64,000 bases of DNA from positions 186,001 through 250,000 of the forward strand of contig DASXGW010000008.1 in assembly GCA_036488875.1 (NCBI GenBank). Direction: 5' to 3'. Origin of the DNA: Candidatus Baltobacteraceae bacterium. Its GTDB lineage: Bacteria > Vulcanimicrobiota > Vulcanimicrobiia > Vulcanimicrobiales > Vulcanimicrobiaceae. Position numbers and translations under genes: made by a program. The notes under the pieces are model-generated. The model saw only the letters and a program-made list of their open reading frames with translations. It was not told the origin of the DNA and made no database searches. Positions 26,231-33,690 of this stretch are shown piece after piece. Positions within the stretch are counted from its first letter, which is position 1; every line of letters begins with the position of its first letter.

Positions 26231-27568
26231 TTACTTTCCAATGCAGAAACGGGAAAAGATCCCGTCGAGCACCTCTTCGGCGGCAACGCGCTCACACACA
26301 TGCCCCAGGGCCGAAAAGGCGCACGTCAGCTCACCCGCGCACAGATCGCTCGGCTCGCCCGCCGCGAGGGTCGCGCGGGCGCGTTCGAGCGCGTCGAGTG
26401 CCTCATTGACGGCGTCGAACTCGCGCAGCGAGGCAAGGTGCGGACGCTCCAGGTCGGGCAGCTCGCCGTTCCAGCCCACCCGCGCGATCGCGTCGCGCAG
26501 CGCGTCGAGCGAGCCCTGGTCGAAAACGCTCCCGGCGACCGCGCCTTGCAGCGAGATCTTCGTGACCAGGTCGGCTTTGTTGAGGAAGACGATGCGTTCT
26601 CGGCCCTTCGTGGCACTCAGGAGGTCGTAGGCCTCCGCGTCGAGCGGCCGGCTGCCGTCGAGCACCACCAGCGCGATTCGGGCCCCGGCCAACGCGCGGC
26701 GCGTCCGTTCGATCCCGGCCGCCTCGAGTCGGTCGGCGTGCGCGCGGATGCCGGCGGTATCGACCAGCCGGACCGGAACACCGCCGACGGCGATCGACTC
26801 CTCGATCGTATCGCGCGTGGTCCCCGGCGTTTCCGAGACGATCGCCCGGTCCTCGCCCAGCAGCGCGTTGAGCAGCGACGACTTGCCCGCGTTGGGCGGA
26901 CCCACGATCGCCACCGTCACACCCTCGCGCACGAGCCGCCCGCGCTCGCCGTCGCGGCGCAGGGTCTCGAGCCGCTCGACGACACCCGCCAGCACCCGCT
27001 CGAGCGCACCGCGGTCGGGATCGGGGACCTCGTCGGGAAAATCGATGGCGCCGGAGAGCTCCTCCAGCATCGCGGTCAGCTCGGCGCGCAGCCCCGCGAG
27101 TTCGCCGGCCAGTCCGCCGCCGAGATTGGCGACGGCGGCTCGGGCGGCCGAGCGCGTTTCGGCGTCGATGACGTCGGCGACGGCAGCCGCTTCGTGGAGA
27201 TCCATTTTGCCGTTGAGAAAGGCGCGGCGCGTGAACTCGCCCGGCAGCGCGTTACGCGCCCCGCACGTGAGCGCTGCTCGCACGACTTCGCGTGCGACGA
27301 TCGGCGAACCGTGCACGTGCAGTTCCAACACGTCTTCACCGGTGTAGCTGTGCGGCCCGGGAAACAGAATCGCTAGGCCGCGGTCGATCGTCGCGCCGCG
27401 CTCGTCGACGACCGTTCCGTATCGCGCGACGCGCGGCTCGAGCTTCGCGGGCGCGCGAAAGAGCCGCCGTGCGATCGTTTGCGAGAGCGGTCCGCTCGTG
27501 CGCACCACCGCGATCGCGCCCTTTCCGGGCGGCGTCGCGATCGCAACGACCGTAGCGTCGCTGGTTAC
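26231..27568 (-). CDS. mnmE: tRNA modification GTPase MnmE (TrmE), non-canonical start (GTA or ACG)
   Basis: MnmE partners MnmG. The G domain shows GPPNAGKSSLLNALLGEDRAIVSE, VDTAGI and NKADLV, and the C-terminus ends in the catalytic FCIGK. The conserved folate-binding N-terminus TVVAIATPPGKGAIAVVR is in frame, but the first GTG (27508) comes only at its end, and no ATG, GTG or TTG exists upstream in the frame. GTA at 27568 aligns with the usual initiator and overlaps the jag stop (GTAA); ACG 27553 is the alternative. From GTA the length is 445 residues, typical for the family. Confidence 0.9.
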   Translation of the reverse strand, partial: VTSDATVVAIATPPGKGAIAVVRTSGPLSQTIARRLFRAPAKLEPRVARYGTVVDERGATIDRGLAILFPGPHSYTGEDVLELHVHGSPIVAREVVRAALTCGARNALPGEFTRRAFLNGKMDLHEAAAVADVIDAETRSAARAAVANLGGGLAGELAGLRAELTAMLEELSGAIDFPDEVPDPDRGALERVLAGVVERLETLRRDGERGRLVREGVTVAIVGPPNAGKSSLLNALLGEDRAIVSETPGTTRDTIEESIAVGGVPVRLVDTAGIRAHADRLEAAGIERTRRALAGARIALVVLDGSRPLDAEAYDLLSATKGRERIVFLNKADLVTKISLQGAVAGSVFDQGSLDALRDAIARVGWNGELPDLERPHLASLREFDAVNEALDALERARATLAAGEPSDLCAGELTCAFSALGHVCERVAAEEVLDGIFSRFCIGK

Positions 27569-28218
27569 TTGGGAAACACCACGACGCGACGTTCGGGTTC
27601 TTCTCCCTCGGATTCGGTGCGTACGCGTTCGTCGTCGGCGAGCGCCAGGTGAACGATCTTTCGCTCCGACGGCAGCATCGGCTCGAGCTTCTGCGGCGAG
27701 CTTTCGCGCAGGACGCGTTCGAGCGTTTCCATCGCGAGCGCTTTGAGCTGATCGGCGCGGTGCGCGCGATAGCCTTCGGCGTCGATCGTGTAGTAGTGGC
27801 GGTTGTTGCGCACGCCGGCGTTGAGAATGTTGTTGAAGATCAGGTTGAGCGCTTCGAGCGTATTGCCGTGCTTGCCGATGAGCATGCCGAGATCGGGACC
27901 GCTGACTTCGAGATACTCGCCTTCCGGCCGCGGAATGTAGGCGATATCGACGGTGCCGACGCCCATGCGCGTCATAATCTCGCGCAGCAGTTCGAGCGCT
28001 GGTTTAGCCTGATCGGGGGGCTCGGTCGCCCCCGCGCTTCGCCCGTAGCTGCGGCGTCCGTAGTTGTTGCGACGGCTATCGCCGCCGCGTCCGCGCGGGC
28101 CGCCGTTACCGCCGCCGCGCCGGCCTCCGCCGCCACCGCCGCCGCCTTTGCCGGGAATCGCGCGATCGCGAATGTTAGCCGGCTGTTCCTCGAACTCGAA
28201 ATCGTCTTCGTAGAGCAT
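27565..28218 (-). CDS. jag: Jag/KhpB-like RNA-binding protein with RG-rich N-terminus
   Basis: This 217-residue protein has a KH domain (VSGPDLGMLIGKHGNTLEALN) and a C-terminal R3H domain (LPSERKIVHLAL with ESEGEEPERRVVV). KhpB/Jag proteins bind RNA and affect cell division and elongation. Instead of the usual Jag_N domain, the N-terminal third is a disordered, Gly/Arg-rich stretch (GKGGGGGGGGRRGGG and YGRRSYGRS). It lies between yidC and mnmE as in most bacteria. Confidence 0.88.
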   Translation of the reverse strand: MLYEDDFEFEEQPANIRDRAIPGKGGGGGGGGRRGGGNGGPRGRGGDSRRNNYGRRSYGRSAGATEPPDQAKPALELLREIMTRMGVGTVDIAYIPRPEGEYLEVSGPDLGMLIGKHGNTLEALNLIFNNILNAGVRNNRHYYTIDAEGYRAHRADQLKALAMETLERVLRESSPQKLEPMLPSERKIVHLALADDERVRTESEGEEPERRVVVFPK

Positions 28219-28226
28219 CGCTTGTT

Positions 28227-29108
28227 TTAAGCGCCTTTCTTATTCTTTTTTCGCCTGCGCCGCGAGCTGGAGTTCCCGCTTTTGGGAGCGCCGTTGCTGG
28301 CGGGCTGGGCGCTGACCGGCAGCGCTTTCGCGCCGTTGCCGTTGCCGGCGTCCGAAGTGATGACGTGCTCGCTATCGATCATCGCGAGCGGCTGATGGTA
28401 TCTACGCAGCAGATAGAACTGCTGCCCCATCAGGAACATGTTGTAGGCGAACCAGTAGAGCACCATCGCCGACGGCCATTGATACTTCCAGCCGAAAAAG
28501 CCGAGCATCACCGGCGAAACGACGGCCATGATTCGCTGCGTCTGCGCTTGCTGCGGATCGGTCGCCGGCATGCTGACGTAGCGAACGCTCAAGTACATCG
28601 AGAGGGCGTAGAGCACGACCAGAACCAGGTCGGCGTGCGCGAGGCTTTGCGCGACCACGGGCTGTCCGAAAAGCGTCAAGGTGGCAAAGGCTTGCGAAAT
28701 CCCGCTGCCGATCCAGCCCCACGTTTGATTCTCGAAAACGTTTTTGTGATTGAGGACGACCCAGTAGACGCTGACGATCACCGGATACTGCACGGCCATC
28801 GGCCAGCAGCCGGCCAGCGGGTTGACCTTGTGCTCCTTGTAGAGCGCCATCGTCTCTTGCTGCAGGCGCTGCGCGTCGTCTTTATACTTCGCCTGCAGCC
28901 GTTTGATCATCGGCGCGATCTTCTGCATGTTCAACATCGCTTTGAACTGCGCGGTGTTGAGCGGCCAAAAGACCAGACGAATCAGGGCTGCGAGCACGAT
29001 CATGCTCCAGCCGTAGTTTTTCAGCGGTACGTCGATCGCCGACACGACCGTCCAAATGGTGTTGACGATCGGATCGAAAAACCAATTCGCGGCGATTAGA
29101 AGATGCAA
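28227..29108 (-). CDS. yidC: Membrane protein insertase YidC/Oxa1 family
   Basis: The protein has 293 residues from TTG 29108. The Oxa1 core follows a short N-terminus: GWSMIVLAALIRLVFWPL with the hydrophilic-groove Arg, a cytoplasmic helical hairpin (APMIKRLQAKYKDDAQRLQQ), then further membrane helices. There is no large periplasmic P1 domain, so it is the short Gram-positive/Oxa1-like form. The basic C-terminal tail SSSRRRRKKNKKGA could bind ribosomes. It inserts membrane proteins with or without SecYEG. Confidence 0.94.
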   Translation of the reverse strand: MHLLIAANWFFDPIVNTIWTVVSAIDVPLKNYGWSMIVLAALIRLVFWPLNTAQFKAMLNMQKIAPMIKRLQAKYKDDAQRLQQETMALYKEHKVNPLAGCWPMAVQYPVIVSVYWVVLNHKNVFENQTWGWIGSGISQAFATLTLFGQPVVAQSLAHADLVLVVLYALSMYLSVRYVSMPATDPQQAQTQRIMAVVSPVMLGFFGWKYQWPSAMVLYWFAYNMFLMGQQFYLLRRYHQPLAMIDSEHVITSDAGNGNGAKALPVSAQPASNGAPKSGNSSSRRRRKKNKKGA

Positions 29109-29110
29109 GA

Positions 29111-29332
29111 TTACCTTTCAGTTCCGGGGACAAAATCGACGCCGCCGGGATGCCAGGGATGACAGCGTGCCAACCGGCACAAGGCCATTACGGTTCCGCG
29201 CAGCGCGCCGAATCGCGCGATCGCGTCGATCGCGTAGTTCGAACACGATGGATAATAGCGGCAAGCCGGCGGCAGCAGCGGCGAAACGATCGTCCGGTAG
29301 ACGCGCAGCAGCGCGATCAAAACGAAGCGCAC
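29111..29332 (-). CDS. yidD: Membrane protein insertion efficiency factor YidD
   Basis: This 73-residue protein starts at GTG 29332. It has the family signature: [30 protein letters not shown] followed by [18 protein letters not shown], with its conserved cysteines. YidD assists YidC-dependent insertion. It is positioned between rnpA and yidC, with 2-bp gaps on both sides. Confidence 0.94.
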   Translation of the reverse strand: MRFVLIALLRVYRTIVSPLLPPACRYYPSCSNYAIDAIARFGALRGTVMALCRLARCHPWHPGGVDFVPGTER

Positions 29333-29334
29333 GC

Positions 29335-29664
29335 TTAGCGAACGCGTCCGAGCAGCGCCGTCATCGCGGTTTGCAGCGCGGCGAAGCCGGCCTGCGCTGC
29401 GGCGGGCTGCGGGATCACGAGCAACCGCATCGGCGGCTGCCCGGCGAGCGCATCGTCCACGATCGCGGCGAGGCGGCGTCGCACTTTATTACGGACCACG
29501 GCTTTTCCGATCGACTTGGTCACGGTGATGCCCACGAGCGATCCGGGATCGCCCGGGAAGACGTCACTGCGGTAGATAGTAAGGATAGGACTCGACGCGC
29601 GCCGGCCGCGTCGCCGCAAGCGAACGAAGTCGGCTTGGCGGCGCAGGCTGGCAAAATGACGCAT
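29335..29664 (-). CDS. rnpA: Ribonuclease P protein component
   Basis: This 109-residue basic protein has the RnpA motif [12 protein letters not shown], which binds the RNA subunit. It promotes 5' maturation of tRNAs. The ATG overlaps the rpmH stop (ATGA). The RNA component is not in this window. Confidence 0.93.
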   Translation of the reverse strand: MRHFASLRRQADFVRLRRRGRRASSPILTIYRSDVFPGDPGSLVGITVTKSIGKAVVRNKVRRRLAAIVDDALAGQPPMRLLVIPQPAAAQAGFAALQTAMTALLGRVR

Positions 29665-29798
29665 CAGACCGAGAGGCGATGGCGCCCCTTCTTGCGGCGG
29701 CGAGCCAGGACTTTACGCCCATTCTTCGTCGACATGCGCTCGAGGAAGCCATGGACACGCTTACGGCGGCGGTTGTGCGGTTGGTACGTCCGCTTCAT
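29664..29798 (-). CDS. rpmH: 50S ribosomal protein L34
   Basis: This 44-residue, very basic protein begins [18 protein letters not shown] and contains the L34 signature [19 protein letters not shown]. It is the first gene of the rpmH-rnpA-yidD-yidC-jag-mnmE run. GGAAGGAACC lies just upstream of the ATG at 29798 and provides the ribosome binding site. Confidence 0.96.
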   Translation of the reverse strand: MKRTYQPHNRRRKRVHGFLERMSTKNGRKVLARRRKKGRHRLSV

Positions 29799-30059
29799 TG
29801 ACGAGGTTCCTTCCGGTATTGGGAGAGCGGCCGTGCGAATCGACGTCGCCGGCAGACAGCCCCTAAGTATAGCCAGGGGCCCTACGGAGCGTCAAGGACG
29901 CTTGACGCCGGCAGCTTCGGAAGGAACTTCCTGGCGCTCGCTAGCGTTCATCCGGATGGGGCAAGCGGGCGGTTAACCGCCCTTAGCGGGGCTCCCCTAA
30001 GTGACGATGAATGTAGGGTACCCCCAGGTCGCTCCCTGGACGTCTTTGGAAGGGGTCAT
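29799..30059. promoter_or_regulatory. Divergent intergenic region between rpmH and a glycosyltransferase
   Basis: About 260 bp hold several inverted repeats. The strongest is GGGCGG-TTAA-CCGCCC (29967-29982), flanked by GGGG and CCCC stretches that could extend it; another hairpin-like pair is CCAGG/CCTGG near 30027-30042. GGAAGGGG at 30048-30055 is the ribosome binding site of the gene at 30060. Promoters of both transcripts should be here. No DnaA-box cluster (TTATNCACA) was found, and dnaA is not adjacent. Confidence 0.5.
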
Positions 30060-31316
30060 GTGCTTAGCGTAGTCCCGCGAACGGGCGTTGTTAACGTCGC
30101 TGCCGTCGTTTTGAATTGGAACGGTTGGCGCGACACGATTGAATGCCTGGAAGGCTTACTGGCGTCGACGTCGCGTCCGTCGCACATCGTCGTGTGCGAT
30201 AACGGATCGGTCGACGGCTCGCTTGGCTTTCTCAAGCAGTGGGCCGCCGATAACGGCATCGGGTACGAATCGTTCGATTCGTCTTCGCAAGCGCTTGCTT
30301 CGCCGTATCACGGCGCGAATTTGATCTTCATTGCCAACGGCGAGAACCGCGGGTTCGCGGCCGGCAACAACGTGGGATTGCGGTACGTGCTGGAGCGCAC
30401 GCGCGCCGAGTATTGCTGGATTCTCAACAACGACGCGGTGGTTTCGCCCGACGCGCTACAGTCGATGCTCGAGATCGCGCAGGACGATCCCAAGGCCGGC
30501 ATGGTCGGCTGCACGCTGGTTAACTACGACGAGCCCAACGTCGTGCAAGCGATCGGCGGTGGTTACATCCTGCCGATCGTGTGCCACGACACGCAGCTCG
30601 GTCGCGGCAAGCGGCGCCGTCATCGGGCGACGCGTCGCATCGAGCTCGATCATCTGATCGGCGCGTGCCTGTTGGTACGCTCGCAAGCGATTCGCGACGT
30701 CGGCCTGATGGACGAGTCGTATTTTCTGTACCGTGAAGAGACCGACTGGTGCATTCGCATGCGCCGGCACGGCTGGCGGCTGTTCTGCCGGCCCGACGCC
30801 GTCGTGCGCCACAAGCAAGCGCGGTCGATCGGCTTCAAGAGTCCGACGCACGACTATTACGCGGTGCGCAACATCCTGCGCTTAGTGCAGAAGTTCTTTC
30901 CGAAGTCGTTGCCGGTCGCGTTTAGTTATTACGCGCTGCGCTCGCTGCTGCCCAAACTCGTGCGCCTGCAGTTCGCGCGCGCGATTGCGGTGTGCGCCGC
31001 GCTGCGCGATTTCGTGGCGGGCGTCGACGGACGCGCGAAGGAACACTCCGACGCGACGATCCGCGCGCACTACGTCGCCGCGATTGCCGACAAGCCGGTC
31101 AACTCGCTTGCCGTCAGGCGCGCTGCGGCCGTCGTGGCGGCGCTGATCTTAGCTGCCGGCATCGTGTTCGGCCGCTTTGCGGTCTCGCCGTCGCTGCTGG
31201 CCTTTGCGGCGATGAAGCCCGCGGTGCGTCGAGCGCTGCCGGTACGCACGCAAACGCTGCCCGACGCGCGCAGCCTCGCCGCGCAACGCGCGTTACCGGC
31301 CGAGCAAGGCAACTAA
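30060..31316 (+). CDS. GT2 family glycosyltransferase
   Basis: The protein has 418 residues from GTG 30060 behind GGAAGGGG. The GT2 fold is clear: VNVAAVVLNWNGWRDTIECL, NGENRGFAAGNNVGLRY, the metal-binding region LNNDAVVSPDAL, and the acceptor-side YREETDWCIRMRRHGW (ED motif). It resembles rhamnosyl-type transferases of O-antigen synthesis. A hydrophobic segment near the C-terminus (VVAALILAAGIVFGRFA) may tether it to the membrane. Its last 24 bp overlap the convergent deacetylase gene. Confidence 0.9.
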   Translation: MLSVVPRTGVVNVAAVVLNWNGWRDTIECLEGLLASTSRPSHIVVCDNGSVDGSLGFLKQWAADNGIGYESFDSSSQALASPYHGANLIFIANGENRGFAAGNNVGLRYVLERTRAEYCWILNNDAVVSPDALQSMLEIAQDDPKAGMVGCTLVNYDEPNVVQAIGGGYILPIVCHDTQLGRGKRRRHRATRRIELDHLIGACLLVRSQAIRDVGLMDESYFLYREETDWCIRMRRHGWRLFCRPDAVVRHKQARSIGFKSPTHDYYAVRNILRLVQKFFPKSLPVAFSYYALRSLLPKLVRLQFARAIAVCAALRDFVAGVDGRAKEHSDATIRAHYVAAIADKPVNSLAVRRAAAVVAALILAAGIVFGRFAVSPSLLAFAAMKPAVRRALPVRTQTLPDARSLAAQRALPAEQGN

Positions 31317-32066
31317 CTCCGCAACGTCGCCCGCGAACGCGGCGTACGTTTTTCCGAAGAGCCGTTCGTAGAGCAGCTCGCCGTCGTGCGGGCGCGCGTT
31401 CAAGCGCGCGAGATCGAAACGCACGACCGATTCCCGCGCCAGCAGCGCGCGTTCGACGAACGCGCCGGGAAACAGCCCGAGCCACGTTTTGCGCTGCGAA
31501 GGATAGCGATAGCACAGGAGCGCGAGCCGAACGCGCCGATCGGCGGAAAGGCCCGCACCGCGCGCCGGCCCGCTCGCCGGCAGCTGGCGCAGCACGCTGA
31601 AGAACGGCTTGCGGCACCGATAACCGTTATAGAGCGCGAAGTGCCACGCGTTCTCGATCGCTCCGAACTGCCGCGCGATCGCGGCGGCGATGAGATGCGC
31701 GGCGTCGTGATCGGGATGACCGCCTTCGTACGACGGGCTGTAGATGCGCGAGGGCCGCCGGGCGTTGCGTTCGATCCAGTCCGAGACCATCGCCAGGCCG
31801 TCGAGACAGCGCGCGGCGAGCGCTCCGTCGGCGATACGCGCGCCCGCGTTTTCCAGAAAGACGATGCCGTCGGCGGCGACGCCCAGCGAAAGCAACACCT
31901 TTGCGCTCTCCGCATCGCGAACCGCCGGCGCGACGCGCGATCCGCCGTCGGTGAGATAGAGACACGCAACCTCGGCACCGCTTTCGAGCTCGTCGAGAAT
32001 CCACGGCGCGGCGCCGTATTCGTCGTCTTGATGCGCGAAGAGAAAGAGCGAGCGCCGCGCGGTCAC
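31293..32066 (-). CDS. PIG-L/LmbE-family N-acetylglucosaminyl deacetylase
   Basis: This 257-residue protein has the zinc site of the family: A11-H-Q-D-D-E16, and HPDHDAAH in the GGHPDHDAAH block. These enzymes de-N-acetylate GlcNAc-type sugars or related amides. It is the last gene of a coupled run (wzt, MotA-like, OmpA-like, this gene); the GTG start overlaps the previous stop by 4 bp. It may edit the glycan exported by the neighbouring ABC system, but no substrate is visible. Confidence 0.88.
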   Translation of the reverse strand: MTARRSLFLFAHQDDEYGAAPWILDELESGAEVACLYLTDGGSRVAPAVRDAESAKVLLSLGVAADGIVFLENAGARIADGALAARCLDGLAMVSDWIERNARRPSRIYSPSYEGGHPDHDAAHLIAAAIARQFGAIENAWHFALYNGYRCRKPFFSVLRQLPASGPARGAGLSADRRVRLALLCYRYPSQRKTWLGLFPGAFVERALLARESVVRFDLARLNARPHDGELLYERLFGKTYAAFAGDVAELVALLGR

Positions 32067-33202
32067 ATGCTTTCACCGCCCGATTCCGACGCCGGCGGGA
32101 ACCGGCAGACGGTTGCGGGCGCGCGCATGATGCCCCAGGCTTGAACCGGTCGCGACGTCACGCTCACGTAGCCTTGCCAGCCGGTCGTTTCCGAGCGCAC
32201 CTGCGGCAGCGTTTGGGGGACGTCAAAACGCTGACCGCCGCCGTCGGCGGCGCCGCGCACGATGCCGCGGTCGTCGGCGAAGAGCACGCGCTCGACCGGC
32301 GCGTTCGCGGCGGTATCGTACCCCCAGCCATGCAGCTGCGCGCCGCGTCCGCCGGCATACTTTGCCGCAACGCCGTCGAGATAGCCCAAACAGTTCGTCG
32401 TGACGTTCGGATAGAGCGTGCGCAGCGACGTACCGATCATCGCCGCCGACCACGCGGGATACGGCAGCGACGGCGTTGCCGCAACGGTGGGAGCGAGATT
32501 TTGCGCCGCCAGGATTTGGCCGATCGGGGCGCTTGCGTTCGTGCGGACGCGAAACTCGACGCGCTGCGACGCGGCCGCGTCTTCGGAACCATCGGGGTTG
32601 CGGATCAAATGCGAGAACGAAAGGCCGTTGGCCGTGAGCACGTCCATCAGCCAATCCTTGTGCGGCTGCGTCGCGGGCAATCCCATTACGTAGGCGAGCA
32701 CTGACCGCGTGCGATCTTGCGACAGCTGCATGTTGCCGATGTAGCTCTGATCGAGCGACGCGCCGGGCTTCCACAGCGACGACGTGTAGCCTTCGATGCG
32801 CACTTCGGAGATGAGGTCGCGATACTTCGGCTGCGTCAGCACGCTCAAGTAGCGCGGAAAGAACCGGTCGAGGATGGCCTTGAAGCGCGGCTGCAGCTCG
32901 GCGCTTCCGGTGGCGAACAGCGCTTGCTTATTGGTGAAGCGAACGGTCAGCGTATTCGGGTCGAACTGCGCGCCCCAGCGCGCGAAGTCGGTCGCAAACG
33001 TTTTGTCGATTTCGCCGCCGAGCGCCGCACGCGTCTGCGCGTACTGCAGCGCCACGTTCTTGGGCTGATTCTTCTGATGCTCGACGGCGACCATGTACGC
33101 GAGCGCGATCAGCAAGAACAGAAACATCAAGCCGGTCATTAGATCGCTGAGCGGAATCCAATGTTCTTCGTCGGCGTGCAGGCGCAGGCCGAGGCGGCTC
33201 AC
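32063..33202 (-). CDS. OmpA/MotB-like peptidoglycan-binding protein with N-terminal membrane anchor
   Basis: This 379-residue protein has one N-terminal membrane helix containing an aspartate (D20 in WIPLSDLMTGLMFLFLLIALAYM), placed like the proton-carrying Asp of MotB. The OmpA-type domain follows (LFATGSAELQPRFKAILDRFF, then VRIEGYTSSL, SQDRTRSVLAYVMGL and QRVEFRV). About 150 residues of unknown fold end the protein, with a cysteine-containing segment. It overlaps the MotA-like gene upstream by 4 bp. Together they look like a proton-driven stator anchored to the wall. Confidence 0.82.
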   Translation of the reverse strand: MSRLGLRLHADEEHWIPLSDLMTGLMFLFLLIALAYMVAVEHQKNQPKNVALQYAQTRAALGGEIDKTFATDFARWGAQFDPNTLTVRFTNKQALFATGSAELQPRFKAILDRFFPRYLSVLTQPKYRDLISEVRIEGYTSSLWKPGASLDQSYIGNMQLSQDRTRSVLAYVMGLPATQPHKDWLMDVLTANGLSFSHLIRNPDGSEDAAASQRVEFRVRTNASAPIGQILAAQNLAPTVAATPSLPYPAWSAAMIGTSLRTLYPNVTTNCLGYLDGVAAKYAGGRGAQLHGWGYDTAANAPVERVLFADDRGIVRGAADGGGQRFDVPQTLPQVRSETTGWQGYVSVTSRPVQAWGIMRAPATVCRFPPASESGGESM

Positions 33203-33690
33203 GGCGTCCGGGCTTCTCGTTCGGCCAGTTCGGCGACCGAGCGCTGCAAGGCTTCGATTTTATATGCCAGCTCGGAACGCATGAGCTTGATTTCCGACGT
33301 CACCGTAAGATCGCTGTCGGCGGCGATCGCCTTGCGAATCGCTTCGAGGCGTTCGACGAGCACTTCGACGTCGGACTTGTCGCCGGTCGCGTCGCTTTCT
33401 TCGGGTGAAAACGCGTAGCGCAGCTTGATGAGAATCGCAAAAAAGATGCCGGTAAACGACGCCCAGACCGACGTGCGAATGCCCTCGAGCAAGCCCGGAA
33501 TGCTGCCCTGCACGTCGTTGGCGTTGAAGTAATACAGTCCGATCGCGATGCCGAGAAACGTTCCCGCGATGCCGAGCATCGTCAGCAGTGCCGGCCCCTG
33601 CGTGACCGCCCGCGCGGAGTAGCGCAGTTGAAAACGGATGCCTAGCCCCGCGATAATCACGCAGATGACGATGGTCGCGACGAGCGTCAA
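33199..33690 (-). CDS. MotA/TolQ/ExbB-like proton channel protein
   Basis: This 163-residue protein starts at TTG 33690, overlapping the wzt stop (TTGA). It has three membrane helices: LLTLVATIVICVIIAGLGI, LLTMLGIAGTFLGIAIGLYYF (the conserved MotA/TolQ/ExbB core) and SVWASFTGIFFAILIKL. A short charged coiled coil follows. It is shorter than flagellar MotA and has no flagellar neighbours. It most likely forms an energising complex with the OmpA/MotB-like protein encoded next. Confidence 0.82.
   Translation of the reverse strand: MTLVATIVICVIIAGLGIRFQLRYSARAVTQGPALLTMLGIAGTFLGIAIGLYYFNANDVQGSIPGLLEGIRTSVWASFTGIFFAILIKLRYAFSPEESDATGDKSDVEVLVERLEAIRKAIAADSDLTVTSEIKLMRSELAYKIEALQRSVAELAEREARTP

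Noticed and set aside
29799-30059. Chromosomal origin (oriC) beside rpmH
   Set aside because: The gene neighbourhood suggests the origin region, but no dnaA gene or DnaA-box cluster is visible here.
32063-33690. Zorya-type phage defence (ZorA-ZorB)
   Set aside because: The MotA-like and OmpA-like pair resembles ZorAB, but the MotA-like protein lacks the long ZorA tail and there are no ZorC/ZorD or ZorE genes. The operon is joined to glycan export genes instead.
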